From positions 3,224,001-3,288,000 of the forward strand of contig NZ_JYBP01000003.1 in NCBI RefSeq assembly GCF_000948285.1: a DNA stretch of 64,000 bases, in the 5' to 3' direction. This stretch comes from Geobacillus kaustophilus (GTDB lineage: Bacteria > Bacillota > Bacilli > Bacillales > Anoxybacillaceae). This document shows, one piece after another, positions 17,951 to 27,691 of the stretch. The notes under the pieces were generated by a model. The model had not been told where the DNA came from, made no database searches, and saw only the letters and a program-made list of their open reading frames with translations. Within the stretch, counting starts at the first letter, position 1. Each line of letters starts with the position of its first letter. Position numbers and translations under genes: made by a program.

Positions 17951-18158
17951 ATTTATATAATTCATTATAGTAAATGACAGGAGTAATAATCACATTTCTT
18001 TGAATTTGGTTTTTTAAGTAATTACCAATCACTCTGCAATATTTCGCACCAAATAAACTAATTCCGTAAGAGCCATTATAGATATAATTACATAGGATTA
18101 GATGTTTTTGAGATAAACCTGTCTCTTCTGTAAAGGTAAGCGTTTGATTTGTTTTCCC
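17950..18158 (-). pseudogene. Fragment of a parallel beta-helix protein
   Basis: A minus-strand open stretch with no start codon, between an in-frame TAG (18159–18161) and the IS630 end. It reads TFTEETGLSQKHLILC, NYIYNGSYGISLFGAKYC, RVIGNYLKNQIQRNVI. The N-x-I…NGxYGIxLxGxxYxxVxGN pattern is that of right-handed beta-helix (pectate-lyase/NosD-like) repeats found in polysaccharide lyases and epimerases. Both ends are lost. Confidence 0.5.
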
Positions 18159-18194
18159 CTACTTCCGCATCAACTGTTGAACTAACGTAGTATA

Positions 18195-19199
18195 CTATTT
18201 TGAATAAATATATCTTATATACCAATTAACAAACCTTTTAATTCCTTCTTGAATAGGAGTATCGGGCTTAAATCCCACATCATTAATCAAATCAGAAATA
18301 TCCGCATACGTTTGGTAAACATCACCTGGCTGCATTGGATAAAATTCCTTTATTGCCTTTTTGCCTAGTGCATGTTCAATTGCCTGGATAAAGTCTATTA
18401 GCTTTACCGGCTTGTTGTTGCCTATATTATAAATCTTATACGGTAACTCTTTATTCTTAAGAGCAGCAGAATTTTCTATTAGTTTAGTTACTCCATTTAC
18501 AATGTCATCAATGTACGTGAAATCTCGATACATATCACCATTATTAAATATTTTTATAGGTTTCCCTTCCATAATAGCTTTTGTGAAAGAAAAATACGCC
18601 ATATCAGGTCTTCCATAAGGACCATAGACCGTAAAGAAACGCAAACCAGTCGTTGGTATTTTATAAAGATGGCTATAAGTATGCGCCATTAGTTCATTTG
18701 ATTTTTTGGTTGCTGCATATAAGCTAACTGGATTATCTACTCTATCTTCCGTCGAAAATGGAATTTTCTTATTTGCACCATAAACAGAGCTTGATGATGC
18801 ATAAAGGAGATGGTCAACTTGATGGTGCCTACACATTTCAAGAATATTTAAGAATCCAACAATATTTGATTGTATATAGGCGTCCGGGTTTTCAATGCTG
18901 TATCTTACACCGGCTTGTGCAGCAAGATTAATGACGACATTAATTTTATTTTCAGCAAACAGTTTTGCAAGATATTCCTTATCCGTTAAATCTGCTTTAT
19001 GGAAAGTAAAGTTTTCATATTTATTTAATATATTTAGACGGCTGTCCTTAAGGGTAACATCATAATAATCATTAAGGTTATCATACCCTATAACTTTGCA
19101 CCCCATCTCCAACAGCTTTTTAGATAAGTGCATACCGATAAAGCCAGCAGCACCTGTTACTAGATATGTCTTTTTACAATCAACAGGTTTCAAATTCAT
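18195..19199 (-). CDS. UDP-glucuronate 4-epimerase
   Basis: 334 residues, an extended SDR that interconverts UDP-glucuronate and UDP-galacturonate. It has NAD loop [10 protein letters not shown] (about 15–24), the GAE-type signature [44 protein letters not shown], and catalytic [16 protein letters not shown]-terminal [22 protein letters not shown] matches this family. It lies three bases downstream of the UDP-glucose dehydrogenase gene that makes its substrate, so the pair supplies UDP-GalA for the polymer. Confidence 0.92.
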   Translation of the reverse strand: MNLKPVDCKKTYLVTGAAGFIGMHLSKKLLEMGCKVIGYDNLNDYYDVTLKDSRLNILNKYENFTFHKADLTDKEYLAKLFAENKINVVINLAAQAGVRYSIENPDAYIQSNIVGFLNILEMCRHHQVDHLLYASSSSVYGANKKIPFSTEDRVDNPVSLYAATKKSNELMAHTYSHLYKIPTTGLRFFTVYGPYGRPDMAYFSFTKAIMEGKPIKIFNNGDMYRDFTYIDDIVNGVTKLIENSAALKNKELPYKIYNIGNNKPVKLIDFIQAIEHALGKKAIKEFYPMQPGDVYQTYADISDLINDVGFKPDTPIQEGIKRFVNWYIRYIYSK

Positions 19200-19202
19200 T
19201 TT

Positions 19203-20525
19203 TTAAACCCCTACCCCGTAATATTTAAATCCTTTTTCAAGCATTGTTTTTTTGTTATAAATATTCCTTAAATCAAAGAAGTAATCACCGCCGTTGATTT
19301 CTCTATACTTTTCAAAATCAAGATTTCTAAACTCATTCCATTCAGTGAGAATGACAGTTGCATCCGTATTTGCAATAGCGTCGTAAGCTGTTTCACACCA
19401 AGTAATATTCTCTTGAATCTCTTTAAGACGCCATGTTCCCTCTTTTATGCCTTTAGGGTCGTATATCTTAAATTTTGCTCCTCGCTTAGCAAGCTCTGGT
19501 AAAATTACAAGCGCAGGTGCTTCTCTCATATCATCGGTATTAGGCTTAAATGTAATACCAAGAATAGCAAGAGTTTTGCCTTCAACACTCCCCATGGCAT
19601 TAACAATTTTGTCTACCATCTTAAGCTTTTGTCTTTCGTTAGCTTTTATCGTTGCTTCAACCAGAGAAAGTGTTTCACCGTGTTCTTGAGCAATTCTTGC
19701 GAGAGCCTTTGTATCTTTCGGGAAACAACTTCCTCCATAACCAGGCCCTGCATGCAAAAATTTTGGTGAAATACGACCATCTTTCCCCATAGCTTTGGCC
19801 ACTTTTTGAACATCAGCTCCGACCTTTTCACACAAGTTAGCAATTTCATTAATAAAGGTTACTTTCATTGCAAGAAAGGCATTTGAGGCATACTTTATCA
19901 TCTCTGCCGTTTCAATATTTGTTTCTACAAATGGAGTTTCATTGATATATAGAACTCTATAGACATCTTTCATTATATTAAAAGCTCTTTCACTCTCTGC
20001 ACCTATTACAACTCTATCTGGATGAGTAAAATCATGAACAGCCGACCCCTCTCTTAAAAATTCCGGGTTCGATACCACATCAAAAGGAAAGTCTACCCCT
20101 CTTTCTTTAAGAGTTTCCTGAACCACTGCCTTAACTTTTTGACCAGTCCCCACAGGGACAGTTGACTTATTTACAATCACCTTATATCCATTCATAAATT
20201 TTGCAATATTATTTGCTACCGTAAATACATATTGAAGGTCGGCACTGCCATCATCAGAGGGTGGTGTACCTACAGCTATAAAAATTATATCATTATTTTC
20301 AACTGCTTCTTTAATATCAGTTGTAAAGTTAAGTCGTCTATAAAAAAAGTTTCTTTGTACTATCGTTTCAAGCCCCGGCTCGTATATAGGAATAATTCCT
20401 TTTTTTAGATTTTCAATCTTTTCATGATCAATATCTACACAGGTTACTTCGTGACCAAAGTCTGATAGAAGCGCTCCTGACACTAAACCGACATATCCTG
20501 TACCGACTACTGCTATTTTGGACAT
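19203..20525 (-). CDS. ugd: UDP-glucose 6-dehydrogenase
   Basis: 440 residues; oxidises UDP-glucose to UDP-glucuronate with two NAD+. The N-terminal Rossmann motif is VGTGYVGLVSG (7–17), followed by NKSTVPVGTG, and NPEFLREGSAV with the Glu of the active site. The catalytic cysteine is C267 in GPGYGGSCFPKDTKAL, and the C-terminal UDP-binding domain contains GITFKPNTDDMREAP. Its substrate comes from GalU upstream and its product goes to the epimerase downstream. Confidence 0.95.
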   Translation of the reverse strand: MSKIAVVGTGYVGLVSGALLSDFGHEVTCVDIDHEKIENLKKGIIPIYEPGLETIVQRNFFYRRLNFTTDIKEAVENNDIIFIAVGTPPSDDGSADLQYVFTVANNIAKFMNGYKVIVNKSTVPVGTGQKVKAVVQETLKERGVDFPFDVVSNPEFLREGSAVHDFTHPDRVVIGAESERAFNIMKDVYRVLYINETPFVETNIETAEMIKYASNAFLAMKVTFINEIANLCEKVGADVQKVAKAMGKDGRISPKFLHAGPGYGGSCFPKDTKALARIAQEHGETLSLVEATIKANERQKLKMVDKIVNAMGSVEGKTLAILGITFKPNTDDMREAPALVILPELAKRGAKFKIYDPKGIKEGTWRLKEIQENITWCETAYDAIANTDATVILTEWNEFRNLDFEKYREINGGDYFFDLRNIYNKKTMLEKGFKYYGVGV

Positions 20526-20545
20526 ATTCTACACTCCAAATCACT

Positions 20546-21655
20546 TTATTTATTACAAATTTGATTAATTTTTTGCATATATGCTTTCACAACTATATTT
20601 CTATCAAACTCTTTCTCAACTTTTTTTCTAGAATTTTCACCCATTTGTTTTTTCTCTTCGTATGTTAGATTAATAAATTTCTCAATCTGTTCTACGAGAC
20701 TATTGGTGTTTTTTGCTTCAAATGTATAACCGTTTTTACCTTCTTCAATCGTTTCTCTGCAACCGGGTATATTAGAAGCAATTAATGCTCTGCCTGTAGC
20801 AGCCGCTTCTAGTAATACATTTGACAAACCTTCTCCACCGTGGGATGGCTGTATAAGACAATGAGCTTCTTCAATAAAAGGCTTCACATCTGATTGATAT
20901 CCGAAATAATTAATATAGCCCTCATTTTGAAATTGGTTAATCTTATCATTGTAATGTGGTTGTGTTTTCTCAATGAATCCAATTACATTAAATCTAGTAT
21001 TTGGATATTTTTGTTTTATAATTTTTGCAGCTTCTAAATATTGATCAATTCCTTTATCTTTCATTATCCTTCCGATAAAAATAAACGTTAATATCTCTTC
21101 ATCCGGAAAATCTTTATATTTATACTCTTCCAAGTTTACTCCGGAACCTGGAATAAGCTCATAGGGTCCTTTTACTATTTTTTTATCCACTAATGTTTTC
21201 ATATCTTCTGTATTTTGGAAGAAAACGCAATAGGATTTTTTTAAACTAATTCTATACATAATGGATAAAAAATTTCTTAAGAGAAAACCTCTATTGAATC
21301 CACTTCCTAAACCAGTGATATTGTTTATACAAGGAACGTTTAAAAGTCTACATGCCAATCCACCATAAATGTTGGGTTTAATTGTATATGTTAATACAAC
21401 ATCCGGTTTTATTCTTCTCAGCAGTTTAATGTAATGTAAGATTAATTTAAAATCAGTAAATGGATTTGTTCCTCTCCTATCAACATTTGTCTCTACAAAT
21501 TTACAACCCCATTCGACCATTTTATCCACTTTTTCATCTTTAGGTAACGATATATAAACTTCATAACCTTTTTTTAACAATTCTTTTACTAATTCTTTAC
21601 GAAAGTTGTATATTACAAATCCATGGTTGCCTAATAATAATATTTTTTTACTCAT
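20546..21655 (-). CDS. Family 4 glycosyltransferase
   Basis: 369 residues, GT-B fold. The N-terminal acceptor domain has KILLLGNHGFVIYNFR and VVLTYTIKPNIYGG; the donor domain has FIFIGRIMKDKGIDQ and the E-x7-E motif in GEGLSNVLLEAAATGRAL. I chose the start MSKK at about 21655, after GGGTGA; a TTG six codons earlier is less likely. It sits between the SDR and ugd. A uronic acid or N-acetylated hexose donor is possible, but the sequence does not decide. Confidence 0.9.
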   Translation of the reverse strand: MSKKILLLGNHGFVIYNFRKELVKELLKKGYEVYISLPKDEKVDKMVEWGCKFVETNVDRRGTNPFTDFKLILHYIKLLRRIKPDVVLTYTIKPNIYGGLACRLLNVPCINNITGLGSGFNRGFLLRNFLSIMYRISLKKSYCVFFQNTEDMKTLVDKKIVKGPYELIPGSGVNLEEYKYKDFPDEEILTFIFIGRIMKDKGIDQYLEAAKIIKQKYPNTRFNVIGFIEKTQPHYNDKINQFQNEGYINYFGYQSDVKPFIEEAHCLIQPSHGGEGLSNVLLEAAATGRALIASNIPGCRETIEEGKNGYTFEAKNTNSLVEQIEKFINLTYEEKKQMGENSRKKVEKEFDRNIVVKAYMQKINQICNK

Positions 21656-21673
21656 AATTTTGTACTCACCCAA

Positions 21674-22537
21674 TTACATGCTCCTTTTTATAGAAGTTTC
21701 AAAATCAACAACACAATAATCGAAATTAGGAGTTATTCGCTTATCATATACTTTATTTCCTAAAACCTTATTAATAATATTTATCTTTTTTGACATTGTT
21801 CTTATTACAGGATTAAACAGCTTAACGAAATAAATTTTTTTCCCCATATTCTTAGCCATAAGATCTATTATATCCTTTGTACTTACATATTCCTTGTTTT
21901 GTGGAAAAAATATACCACTTAGTTCCTTATCAATAACTATTCTTAAAAACTCACATAGATTTTCAATAAATATCATACTTCTTTGGTTATTTATATCAGG
22001 AAAAATAGGACATTTTCTAGCTAGCATCTTTAGTCTAGGAAAATTTCCTTTACAGTTAGGTCCATAAACCATTGGAGTTCTTACTATTACTGTTTTGAAT
22101 TTCTCACTATTTAATTTCTGTATAGCCAAATCTGCTTCAAGTTTACTTCTTCCGTAAAAATCAATCGGATTTGGCTCTGTTTCAGCATTAATAATTTTAT
22201 TTTCCCCCACTCTACCATCTGCCCCATAAATTATTATACTGCTCATAAAAATAAACTGTTTAACATTTTCCTTTTTTGCTTTTTCCGCAACATCAATTGC
22301 CAAATCTCTATTAATCTTGTAATACAGTTGTTCCATTTTAGGATCTGCTGAAACATGTGCTATTCCAGCTACATGTAAGACTACATCATATTTAGAGAAA
22401 TTTTTTTGTTTCCACCCGTCATTTCGAACAGAAATTTTTTCAACGTCATATTTATCTGGCCATTTGCTAACCCATTTTTCAAAATTTGTTCCTATATAAC
22501 TACCTTGGCCTGTTATCAAAATCCTCTTTTTACCCAT
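21674..22537 (-). CDS. NAD-dependent epimerase/dehydratase (extended SDR)
   Basis: 287 residues. The N-terminal glycine loop is ITGQGSYIGTNF. The catalytic triad region has FMSSIIIYGADG and IDFYGRSKLEADLAI (YxxxK), followed by VIVRTPMVYGPNCKGN. It belongs to the group found beside PglC-like transferases, thought to reduce or epimerise the 4-keto sugar made by EpsC/CapD-type dehydratases. It abuts the sugar transferase gene without a gap. Confidence 0.85.
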   Translation of the reverse strand: MGKKRILITGQGSYIGTNFEKWVSKWPDKYDVEKISVRNDGWKQKNFSKYDVVLHVAGIAHVSADPKMEQLYYKINRDLAIDVAEKAKKENVKQFIFMSSIIIYGADGRVGENKIINAETEPNPIDFYGRSKLEADLAIQKLNSEKFKTVIVRTPMVYGPNCKGNFPRLKMLARKCPIFPDINNQRSMIFIENLCEFLRIVIDKELSGIFFPQNKEYVSTKDIIDLMAKNMGKKIYFVKLFNPVIRTMSKKINIINKVLGNKVYDKRITPNFDYCVVDFETSIKRSM

Positions 22538-23170
22538 CTATGAACTAACTCCTTTGTTCGTATTGGAGGTTTGTTCACTAACATTGTTTAACCCTTCTTT
22601 GACACCTTCAGCTTTGAGCACACTTTTTATAGTCATAAAAAATATTTTTAAATCGAAAAGTAACGACATATTTTTAACATACTCGCCATCAAGCTTTGCC
22701 TTTTCAGCAATAGGAAGTTCATCCCTGCCGTTTACCTGTGCCCATCCTGTAAGTCCGGGCATAACGTCATTTGCGCCATATTTGTCACGTTCTTCAATCA
22801 AATCGTATTGATTCCATAGAGCTGGTCTTGGACCAATAATACTCATTTCACCTTTTAGAATATTTATTATTTGAGGCAATTCATCTAGGCTTGATTTTCT
22901 AAGAAATCTACCAACTCTAGTTATAAACATTTCGGGGTTACTTAGCATATGAGTGGGCATATCCTTAGGTGCATCAGTTATCATCGTTCTGAACTTTAAA
23001 ATATAAAAATGCTTTTTATTTTTACCAACACGCTTTTGTTTAAAAAATACAGGTCCTTTTGAATCTAACTTTATTAAAATTGCAATAATAAGAAAAAAAG
23101 GCCAAAGTACAATCATTGCAATGAATGATAACGTAAAATCTATTATTCTTTTAACGTATTTTCTATACAC
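22538..23170 (-). CDS. Priming undecaprenyl-phosphate sugar phosphotransferase (PglC/EpsL-like)
   Basis: 210 residues with one N-terminal hydrophobic hairpin (FTLSFIAMIVLWPFFLIIAIL), as in short monotopic phosphoglycosyl transferases. Then come GPVFFKQKRVGKNKKHFYILKFRTM, the Asp-Glu active-site dyad in SSLDELPQIINILKGEMS, and IGPRPAL. It transfers the first sugar phosphate to the lipid carrier at the inner membrane face. The upstream EpsC-like dehydratase and downstream SDR probably make its UDP-diNAcBac- or UDP-FucNAc-like donor. Confidence 0.93.
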   Translation of the reverse strand: MYRKYVKRIIDFTLSFIAMIVLWPFFLIIAILIKLDSKGPVFFKQKRVGKNKKHFYILKFRTMITDAPKDMPTHMLSNPEMFITRVGRFLRKSSLDELPQIINILKGEMSIIGPRPALWNQYDLIEERDKYGANDVMPGLTGWAQVNGRDELPIAEKAKLDGEYVKNMSLLFDLKIFFMTIKSVLKAEGVKEGLNNVSEQTSNTNKGVSS

Positions 23171-23231
23171 TAAACTCCCCTCCTCCTTACAATTTCAAAA
23201 CTATTTAAGGAAAATTTTTTATGCTATCGCG

Positions 23232-25052
23232 TTACTGTGCTATAGAACGTTCCAACCCAATCCTTCCGTTTGCAATCCCCAACAATCTTTCCCTAACCTT
23301 TTCTTTATCCATCTCTTCAAACTCTTCCATAAAGTCACGAAGAATTTTTTCGTCCACCGCCGTCGCTTTCCCAATAAATATTTTCGGAAACACCTGCTCC
23401 GGATGCACTTCATTCTCATTAAGCAGTTCTTCAAACATTTTTTCACCCGGGCGGATGCCGGTAAATTCGATGCCGATTTCTTCGACGGTGTATCCGGATA
23501 GTTTGATTAAGTTTTTTGCGAGATCGACGATTTTGACTGGTTCGCCCATGTCAAGGACAAAGATTTCGCCGCCTTTGGCAAGTGCACCGGCTTGGATGAC
23601 GAGCCGAGATGCTTCTGGAATCGTCATAAAGTAGCGCGTCATATCCGGATGGGTAACGGTGACAGGTCCACCTTCTTGAATTTGCTTTTTAAATAATGGA
23701 ATCACACTGCCTCGACTTCCTAAGACGTTTCCGAAGCGGACAGCGACGAATTTTGTCTTGCTCTGCTTGTCCAATTGTTGAATCATCATTTCCGCGAAGC
23801 GTTTTGTCGCGCCCATCACATTGGTTGGATTGACTGCTTTGTCAGTCGAAATTAATACAAAGGTTTGGACACCAAACGTATCGGCCGCTTCGGCAACGTT
23901 TTTCGTCCCGAAAATGTTGTTTTTGACAGCTTCTTTCGGGTTATATTCCATTAACGGAACGTGTTTGTGCGCCGCTGCGTGATAGACGACATCCGGCTTA
24001 TGTTCTTCCATCACTTCAAACATGCGCTCGCGGTCTTGAATGTCGCCGATCACTGGAACAATTTCAATTTGATCTTTATATTGATTGCGCAGTTCCATAT
24101 CAATTTGATAAATGCTGTTTTCACCATGACCGAAAAGAACGATTTTTTTCGGGTTAAACCGACATACTTGCCGGCAAATTTCCGATCCGATCGAACCGCC
24201 AGCACCTGTGACTAAAATGACTTTGTTTTCGATGTAACTGGAAATGCTTTCGATATCAAGTTCGACCGGTTCGCGGCCAAGCAAGTCTTCCACTTGCACA
24301 TCGCGAAATTGGCTGACCGATACTTTCCCTGTCACGATATCTTCGAGTTTTGGGACAATTTGCGTTTTCGCGTTTGTTTTCGCACACTGTTCAAAAATGC
24401 GATTCAGTTCCTTTTTTGTCAACGATGGAATCGCGATAATAATATGTTCAATGCGCAACGCGCGAACCACATCTTCAATATCTTTTGTCGTTCCCATCAC
24501 AGGAATGTTAAAAAACTGTAATTTTTGTTTATTGGGATCATCATCAATAAACGCTACTGGCTTTAGTTCCGCTTCCGGATTGTTCACTAATTGCCGAGCG
24601 ACCATCGTTCCCGCGGCGCCCGCTCCGATAATCAGCGTCCGCCGCTTGTTCGCGTTTGGTTTTATATAACGGTCGCGGAACACTCTCCAGACAAACCGCG
24701 ATCCCCCGATGAGAATCACATGAAGCATCCATGTAATCATTAACGCACGGACGTAAATATCTTGAAAGACCACAAACTGAACAACCGACGTTGTGATAAT
24801 CGAAAAGGTGACCGCCTTGATAATCGCCGTTAATTCGCCGATGCTTGCGTATTCCCACGCTTTATGGTACAAACGGTATATAAACGCAAAAGAATGATGG
24901 CTGACAAGCAGCGTTAACGCCGATAACAGAACTGATTTGTATTTCCAGATTTGTATCCCCGGATAAAGTGTAAACAAGCTAACGTAAATCGCCGTTAGCA
25001 CGATTAATGAGTCCAATATTATTAAAAACGTCAATCGTTTTCGGTATGCCAA
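23232..25052 (-). CDS. epsC: EpsC/CapD-type UDP-GlcNAc 4,6-dehydratase
   Basis: About 606 residues, with four N-terminal membrane helices and then two Rossmann folds (IIGAGAAGTMVARQ and VTGAGGSIGSEICRQ). The SDR active site reads ISTDKAVNPTNVMGATK; the usual catalytic Tyr is Met, as in this dehydratase group. I propose the TTG at 25052 (MAYRKRLTFLIILDSL) as start, with AAGGGAG upstream. The longer ATG at 25100 lies inside a 12-bp hairpin and lacks a ribosome site. It follows galU and precedes the priming transferase. Confidence 0.93.
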   Translation of the reverse strand: MAYRKRLTFLIILDSLIVLTAIYVSLFTLYPGIQIWKYKSVLLSALTLLVSHHSFAFIYRLYHKAWEYASIGELTAIIKAVTFSIITTSVVQFVVFQDIYVRALMITWMLHVILIGGSRFVWRVFRDRYIKPNANKRRTLIIGAGAAGTMVARQLVNNPEAELKPVAFIDDDPNKQKLQFFNIPVMGTTKDIEDVVRALRIEHIIIAIPSLTKKELNRIFEQCAKTNAKTQIVPKLEDIVTGKVSVSQFRDVQVEDLLGREPVELDIESISSYIENKVILVTGAGGSIGSEICRQVCRFNPKKIVLFGHGENSIYQIDMELRNQYKDQIEIVPVIGDIQDRERMFEVMEEHKPDVVYHAAAHKHVPLMEYNPKEAVKNNIFGTKNVAEAADTFGVQTFVLISTDKAVNPTNVMGATKRFAEMMIQQLDKQSKTKFVAVRFGNVLGSRGSVIPLFKKQIQEGGPVTVTHPDMTRYFMTIPEASRLVIQAGALAKGGEIFVLDMGEPVKIVDLAKNLIKLSGYTVEEIGIEFTGIRPGEKMFEELLNENEVHPEQVFPKIFIGKATAVDEKILRDFMEEFEEMDKEKVRERLLGIANGRIGLERSIAQ

Positions 25053-25079
25053 CGCACTGCTTCTCCCTTCGTATAATAG

Positions 25080-25110
25080 ATAACGAGCCATGTTCGCCAT
25101 GGCTCGTTAT
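25080..25110. repeat. Perfect 12-bp inverted repeat at the galU stop
   Basis: ATAACGAGCCAT and ATGGCTCGTTAT surround a 7-base loop. It contains the galU stop codon and sits upstream of the proposed epsC start. There is no T-run, so it is more likely a processing, attenuation or translation-control hairpin than a standard terminator. Confidence 0.6.
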
Positions 25111-26012
25111 GATGCATTCGTATTTTGTTTTGTTTCCGCAATAATTTTCTCCATAAATGCGAGTAAATGGTCCCTTAACTCCTCATTCTGCAACGCAAAC
25201 TCAATCGTCGTTTGGATAAATCCGAGCTTTTCGCCGACGTCGTAGCGCTTTCCTTCGAATTCGTAGGCGAAGACGCGCTGGATTTCGTTGAGCTTTTGAA
25301 TCGCATCGGTGAGCTGGATTTCGCCGCCAGCGCCGGCTTCTTGTTTTTCAAGGAATAAGAAGATTTCCGGTGTGAGTATGTATCGTCCCATGATCGCCAA
25401 GTTGGACGGCGCGGTGCCTGGCGCTGGTTTTTCGACGAATTGGCGGACTTGGTAGCGGCGTCCGTGTTGTTCAAGCGGGTCGATAATGCCGTAGCGGTGT
25501 GTTTCGTTTTCAGGCACTCGTTTGACGCCGATGACCGAGCTGAACGTTTGCTCGTATTGGTCGATTAATTGTTTTAAGCACGGTGTTTCCGCTTGGACGA
25601 TGTCATCGCCAAGAAGAACAGCGAACGGTTCGTCGCCGATAAAGTTGCGGGCGCACCAAACGGCGTGGCCGAGTCCTTTCGGTTCTTTTTGGCGGATGTA
25701 GTGAATATCGACTTTTGATGGCTCTTTTACTTTTTCCAGCAAGTCTAGTTTCCCTTGTTTCATTAGTATTTGTTCCAGTTCATAAGCGTTGTCGAAATGG
25801 TCCTCGATCGCGCGTTTTCCTTTCCCCGTGACGATGATAATATCTTCAATGCCGGATGCGATCGCTTCTTCGACGATGTATTGAATCGTTGGCTTGTCAA
25901 CAATCGGGAGCATTTCTTTCGGCATCGCTTTCGTTGCCGGCAAAAATCTTGTTCCGAGCCCCGCTGCGGGAATAATCGCTTTGCGTACTTTTTCCGTGAA
26001 AATCCCCACCAC
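25107..26012 (-). CDS. galU: UTP–glucose-1-phosphate uridylyltransferase, native start removed by IS110
   Basis: GalU makes UDP-glucose for Ugd. The protein is complete from [33 protein letters not shown] to TKQNTNAS, with the nucleotide loop and [11 protein letters not shown] motif. IS110 entered the A-run of codons 2–3. The original TTG start and GAGGGG ribosome site now lie 3.1 kb away at 29104–29119. The frame stays open into the IS110 end, with GTG-GTG at 26012/26009 and a TTG at 26075, but none has a well-spaced ribosome site. Expression may be low; the start used here is a guess. Confidence 0.85.
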   Translation of the reverse strand: MVGIFTEKVRKAIIPAAGLGTRFLPATKAMPKEMLPIVDKPTIQYIVEEAIASGIEDIIIVTGKGKRAIEDHFDNAYELEQILMKQGKLDLLEKVKEPSKVDIHYIRQKEPKGLGHAVWCARNFIGDEPFAVLLGDDIVQAETPCLKQLIDQYEQTFSSVIGVKRVPENETHRYGIIDPLEQHGRRYQVRQFVEKPAPGTAPSNLAIMGRYILTPEIFLFLEKQEAGAGGEIQLTDAIQKLNEIQRVFAYEFEGKRYDVGEKLGFIQTTIEFALQNEELRDHLLAFMEKIIAETKQNTNAS

Positions 26013-26136
26013 TTGGTGAGTGCGGTATACGCTCCTGATCCGTGCGGGTATACTGAAAATGGCCAAAAAAGGCAATAGGAAAGCAGAGGTGCCCGATTTT
26101 AGGCATCTCGTATAACCTGTCTGCCTTTTGGCTAGA

Positions 26137-27273
26137 CTAAATAAGTTGTGGTTGGCGGAACGGCTCTTTGCGGGAGATCATGCAAAAGATGATCACCAAC
26201 ATCCGCCGAGCAATGGCGATGAGGGCTTTTTTCTTCCCGCACCGGGCCGCCAACGACCAAAACTTTCGGGACAAGGGATGCGTCTTAGATCGAGCTGCTG
26301 ACCATGCCGCCTCGCATAACGCCGATCGGAGATGGGGATTGCCTTTTGTCGTGCGCGTGCTCTTTCGCTTTCCGGCGCTTTCATGGTTGCCGGGGGACAA
26401 ACCCGTCCATGAAGCCGCCCGTTCCGGCGTTTCAAAGACGCTCATGTCGGTTCCCATCTCCGCGATGATGACGGCGGCGGTTTGTTTTTTCACTCCGGGC
26501 ATGGTCATCAGCAATTCGACTTCCTCACGATACGGCTCGAGCAGGCGGTCGATGTGCTGGTCGACTTCTTCGATGAACCGCTCCAATTCCTCAACGTGTT
26601 TCCACAAGAGGCGAAGGAGACGGAGCTCGTGTTCGGTCAAGGTGCCCAGCAGCGAATCGTACACCGCTTGCTTTTTCTTTTTGAGCCTTCCGCGCAGGCA
26701 TTGATCCAGCTCGTCCTTGTCCACGTATCCCTTCTCCAGCAGCCGGGCAAGGATGTCTTTTCCGGAAACGCCGAAGAGATCGGAGAGGACCGAGCCGAGT
26801 TTGACATTGGAAGACTCGAGCACTTTTTGAATCCGGTTTTTCTCCGAACTCAACTGTCCGACCCACTTTTTGCGGAGGCGGGTAAAATCCCGCAATTCGC
26901 GAATATCCGCGGGGGGGACGAAACTTTTTTCAACGAGTCCATGGCGGAGCAGCTTGGCGATCCACTCGGCGTCAGAGACATCGGTTTTTCTTCCCGGGAC
27001 ATTTTTGATCCGTTGCGGATTGGCCAGTGTCAAGTCGACATAGCCCTCGAGGAAGGCGAAGACCGGTTTCCAATACACGCCGGTGGATTCCATGGCGACA
27101 TGGGTGACGCCATGTTCTTCGAGCCACTCCAGCAGGTCGCCAAGTCCCTTCGAGAACGTGGAGAAGGTTTGAATGTCCTTTTGAATGTGTCCATCTTCTT
27201 CCCATAGCGCACAGGCGACGATGGTTTCGGCATGAACATCCAATCCTGCGCAGCGAGGATAGATGACATCCAT
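26137..27273 (-). CDS. IS110-family DEDD transposase, copy A
   Basis: 378 residues from ATG 27273 ([16 protein letters not shown]), with AGGAGG nine bases upstream; the longer frame is rejected. The RuvC-like domain has D12 (GLDVH), E62 (MESTGVYW) and D98/D101 (TDVSDAEW). A coiled-coil middle follows. The C-terminal Tnp domain has [17 protein letters not shown] and the serine motif [19 protein letters not shown]110 recombinases work with an element-encoded bridge (seeker) RNA. It is intact. Confidence 0.96.
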   Translation of the reverse strand: MDVIYPRCAGLDVHAETIVACALWEEDGHIQKDIQTFSTFSKGLGDLLEWLEEHGVTHVAMESTGVYWKPVFAFLEGYVDLTLANPQRIKNVPGRKTDVSDAEWIAKLLRHGLVEKSFVPPADIRELRDFTRLRKKWVGQLSSEKNRIQKVLESSNVKLGSVLSDLFGVSGKDILARLLEKGYVDKDELDQCLRGRLKKKKQAVYDSLLGTLTEHELRLLRLLWKHVEELERFIEEVDQHIDRLLEPYREEVELLMTMPGVKKQTAAVIIAEMGTDMSVFETPERAASWTGLSPGNHESAGKRKSTRTTKGNPHLRSALCEAAWSAARSKTHPLSRKFWSLAARCGKKKALIAIARRMLVIIFCMISRKEPFRQPQLI

Positions 27274-27548
27274 GATGAAAATCCTCCTGTTCGATGATCG
27301 AGTGCGCAAACAGCGAATCCACGGGAGAAATGCGGCAGTTTTCCGTTCGTCGTCACCTTTCCTCCGCATCGGGAAAGGGCGGACAATGGGTGGTGCACCC
27401 AGTGGATTCGAACGCTTTTCCGTACAGGGTCCAAGCCACCATTAAGTATAACGTCCTATTGAACTGTTTGCGCCTACTCTTCATTATGGGAAGAAAAGGG
27501 GGATTTTCATGCCCGGGTGGAGGGCAAAACGTTGCCCATGGAACTTTT
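27274..27548 (-). ncRNA. Candidate bridge-RNA region of IS110 copy A
   Basis: 275 bp of non-coding sequence upstream of the transposase, longer than the 143 bp downstream. It contains a perfect hairpin, GGGCAA-AACG-TTGCCC (27522–27537), near the end and the sub-terminal repeat. IS110-type elements encode their bridge RNA here. That this stretch is transcribed as such is inference from family and layout. Confidence 0.4.
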
Positions 27549-27691
27549 CCGTGAAAATCCCCACCACTTGGTGAGTGCGGTATACGCTCCTGATCCGTGC
27601 GGGTATACTGAAAATGGCCAAAAAAGGCAATAGGAAAGCAGAGGTGCCCGATTTTAGGCATCTCGTATAACCTGTCTGCCTTTTGGCTAGA

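Larger units (their letters stand above)
25994..27548 (-). mobile_element. IS110-family element, tandem copy A (1555 bp)
   Basis: Copies A and B form an exact head-to-tail 1555-bp repeat differing at only two bases (26911/28466 and 27242/28797). Ends: CCGTGAAAATCCCC on the left (transposase 3' side) and CCCATGGAAC before a T-run on the right. Sub-terminal inverted repeats TGAAAATCCCC / GGGGATTTTCA lie near the two ends. There is no conventional target duplication, as expected for this family. End points are uncertain by a few bases of the T-run. Confidence 0.9.

Noticed and set aside
26168-27207. Plus-strand open frames of 178 and 241 codons inside IS110 copy A (and the same in copy B)
   Set aside because: They are antisense to the intact transposase, have no ribosome sites and arise from GC-rich codon bias.
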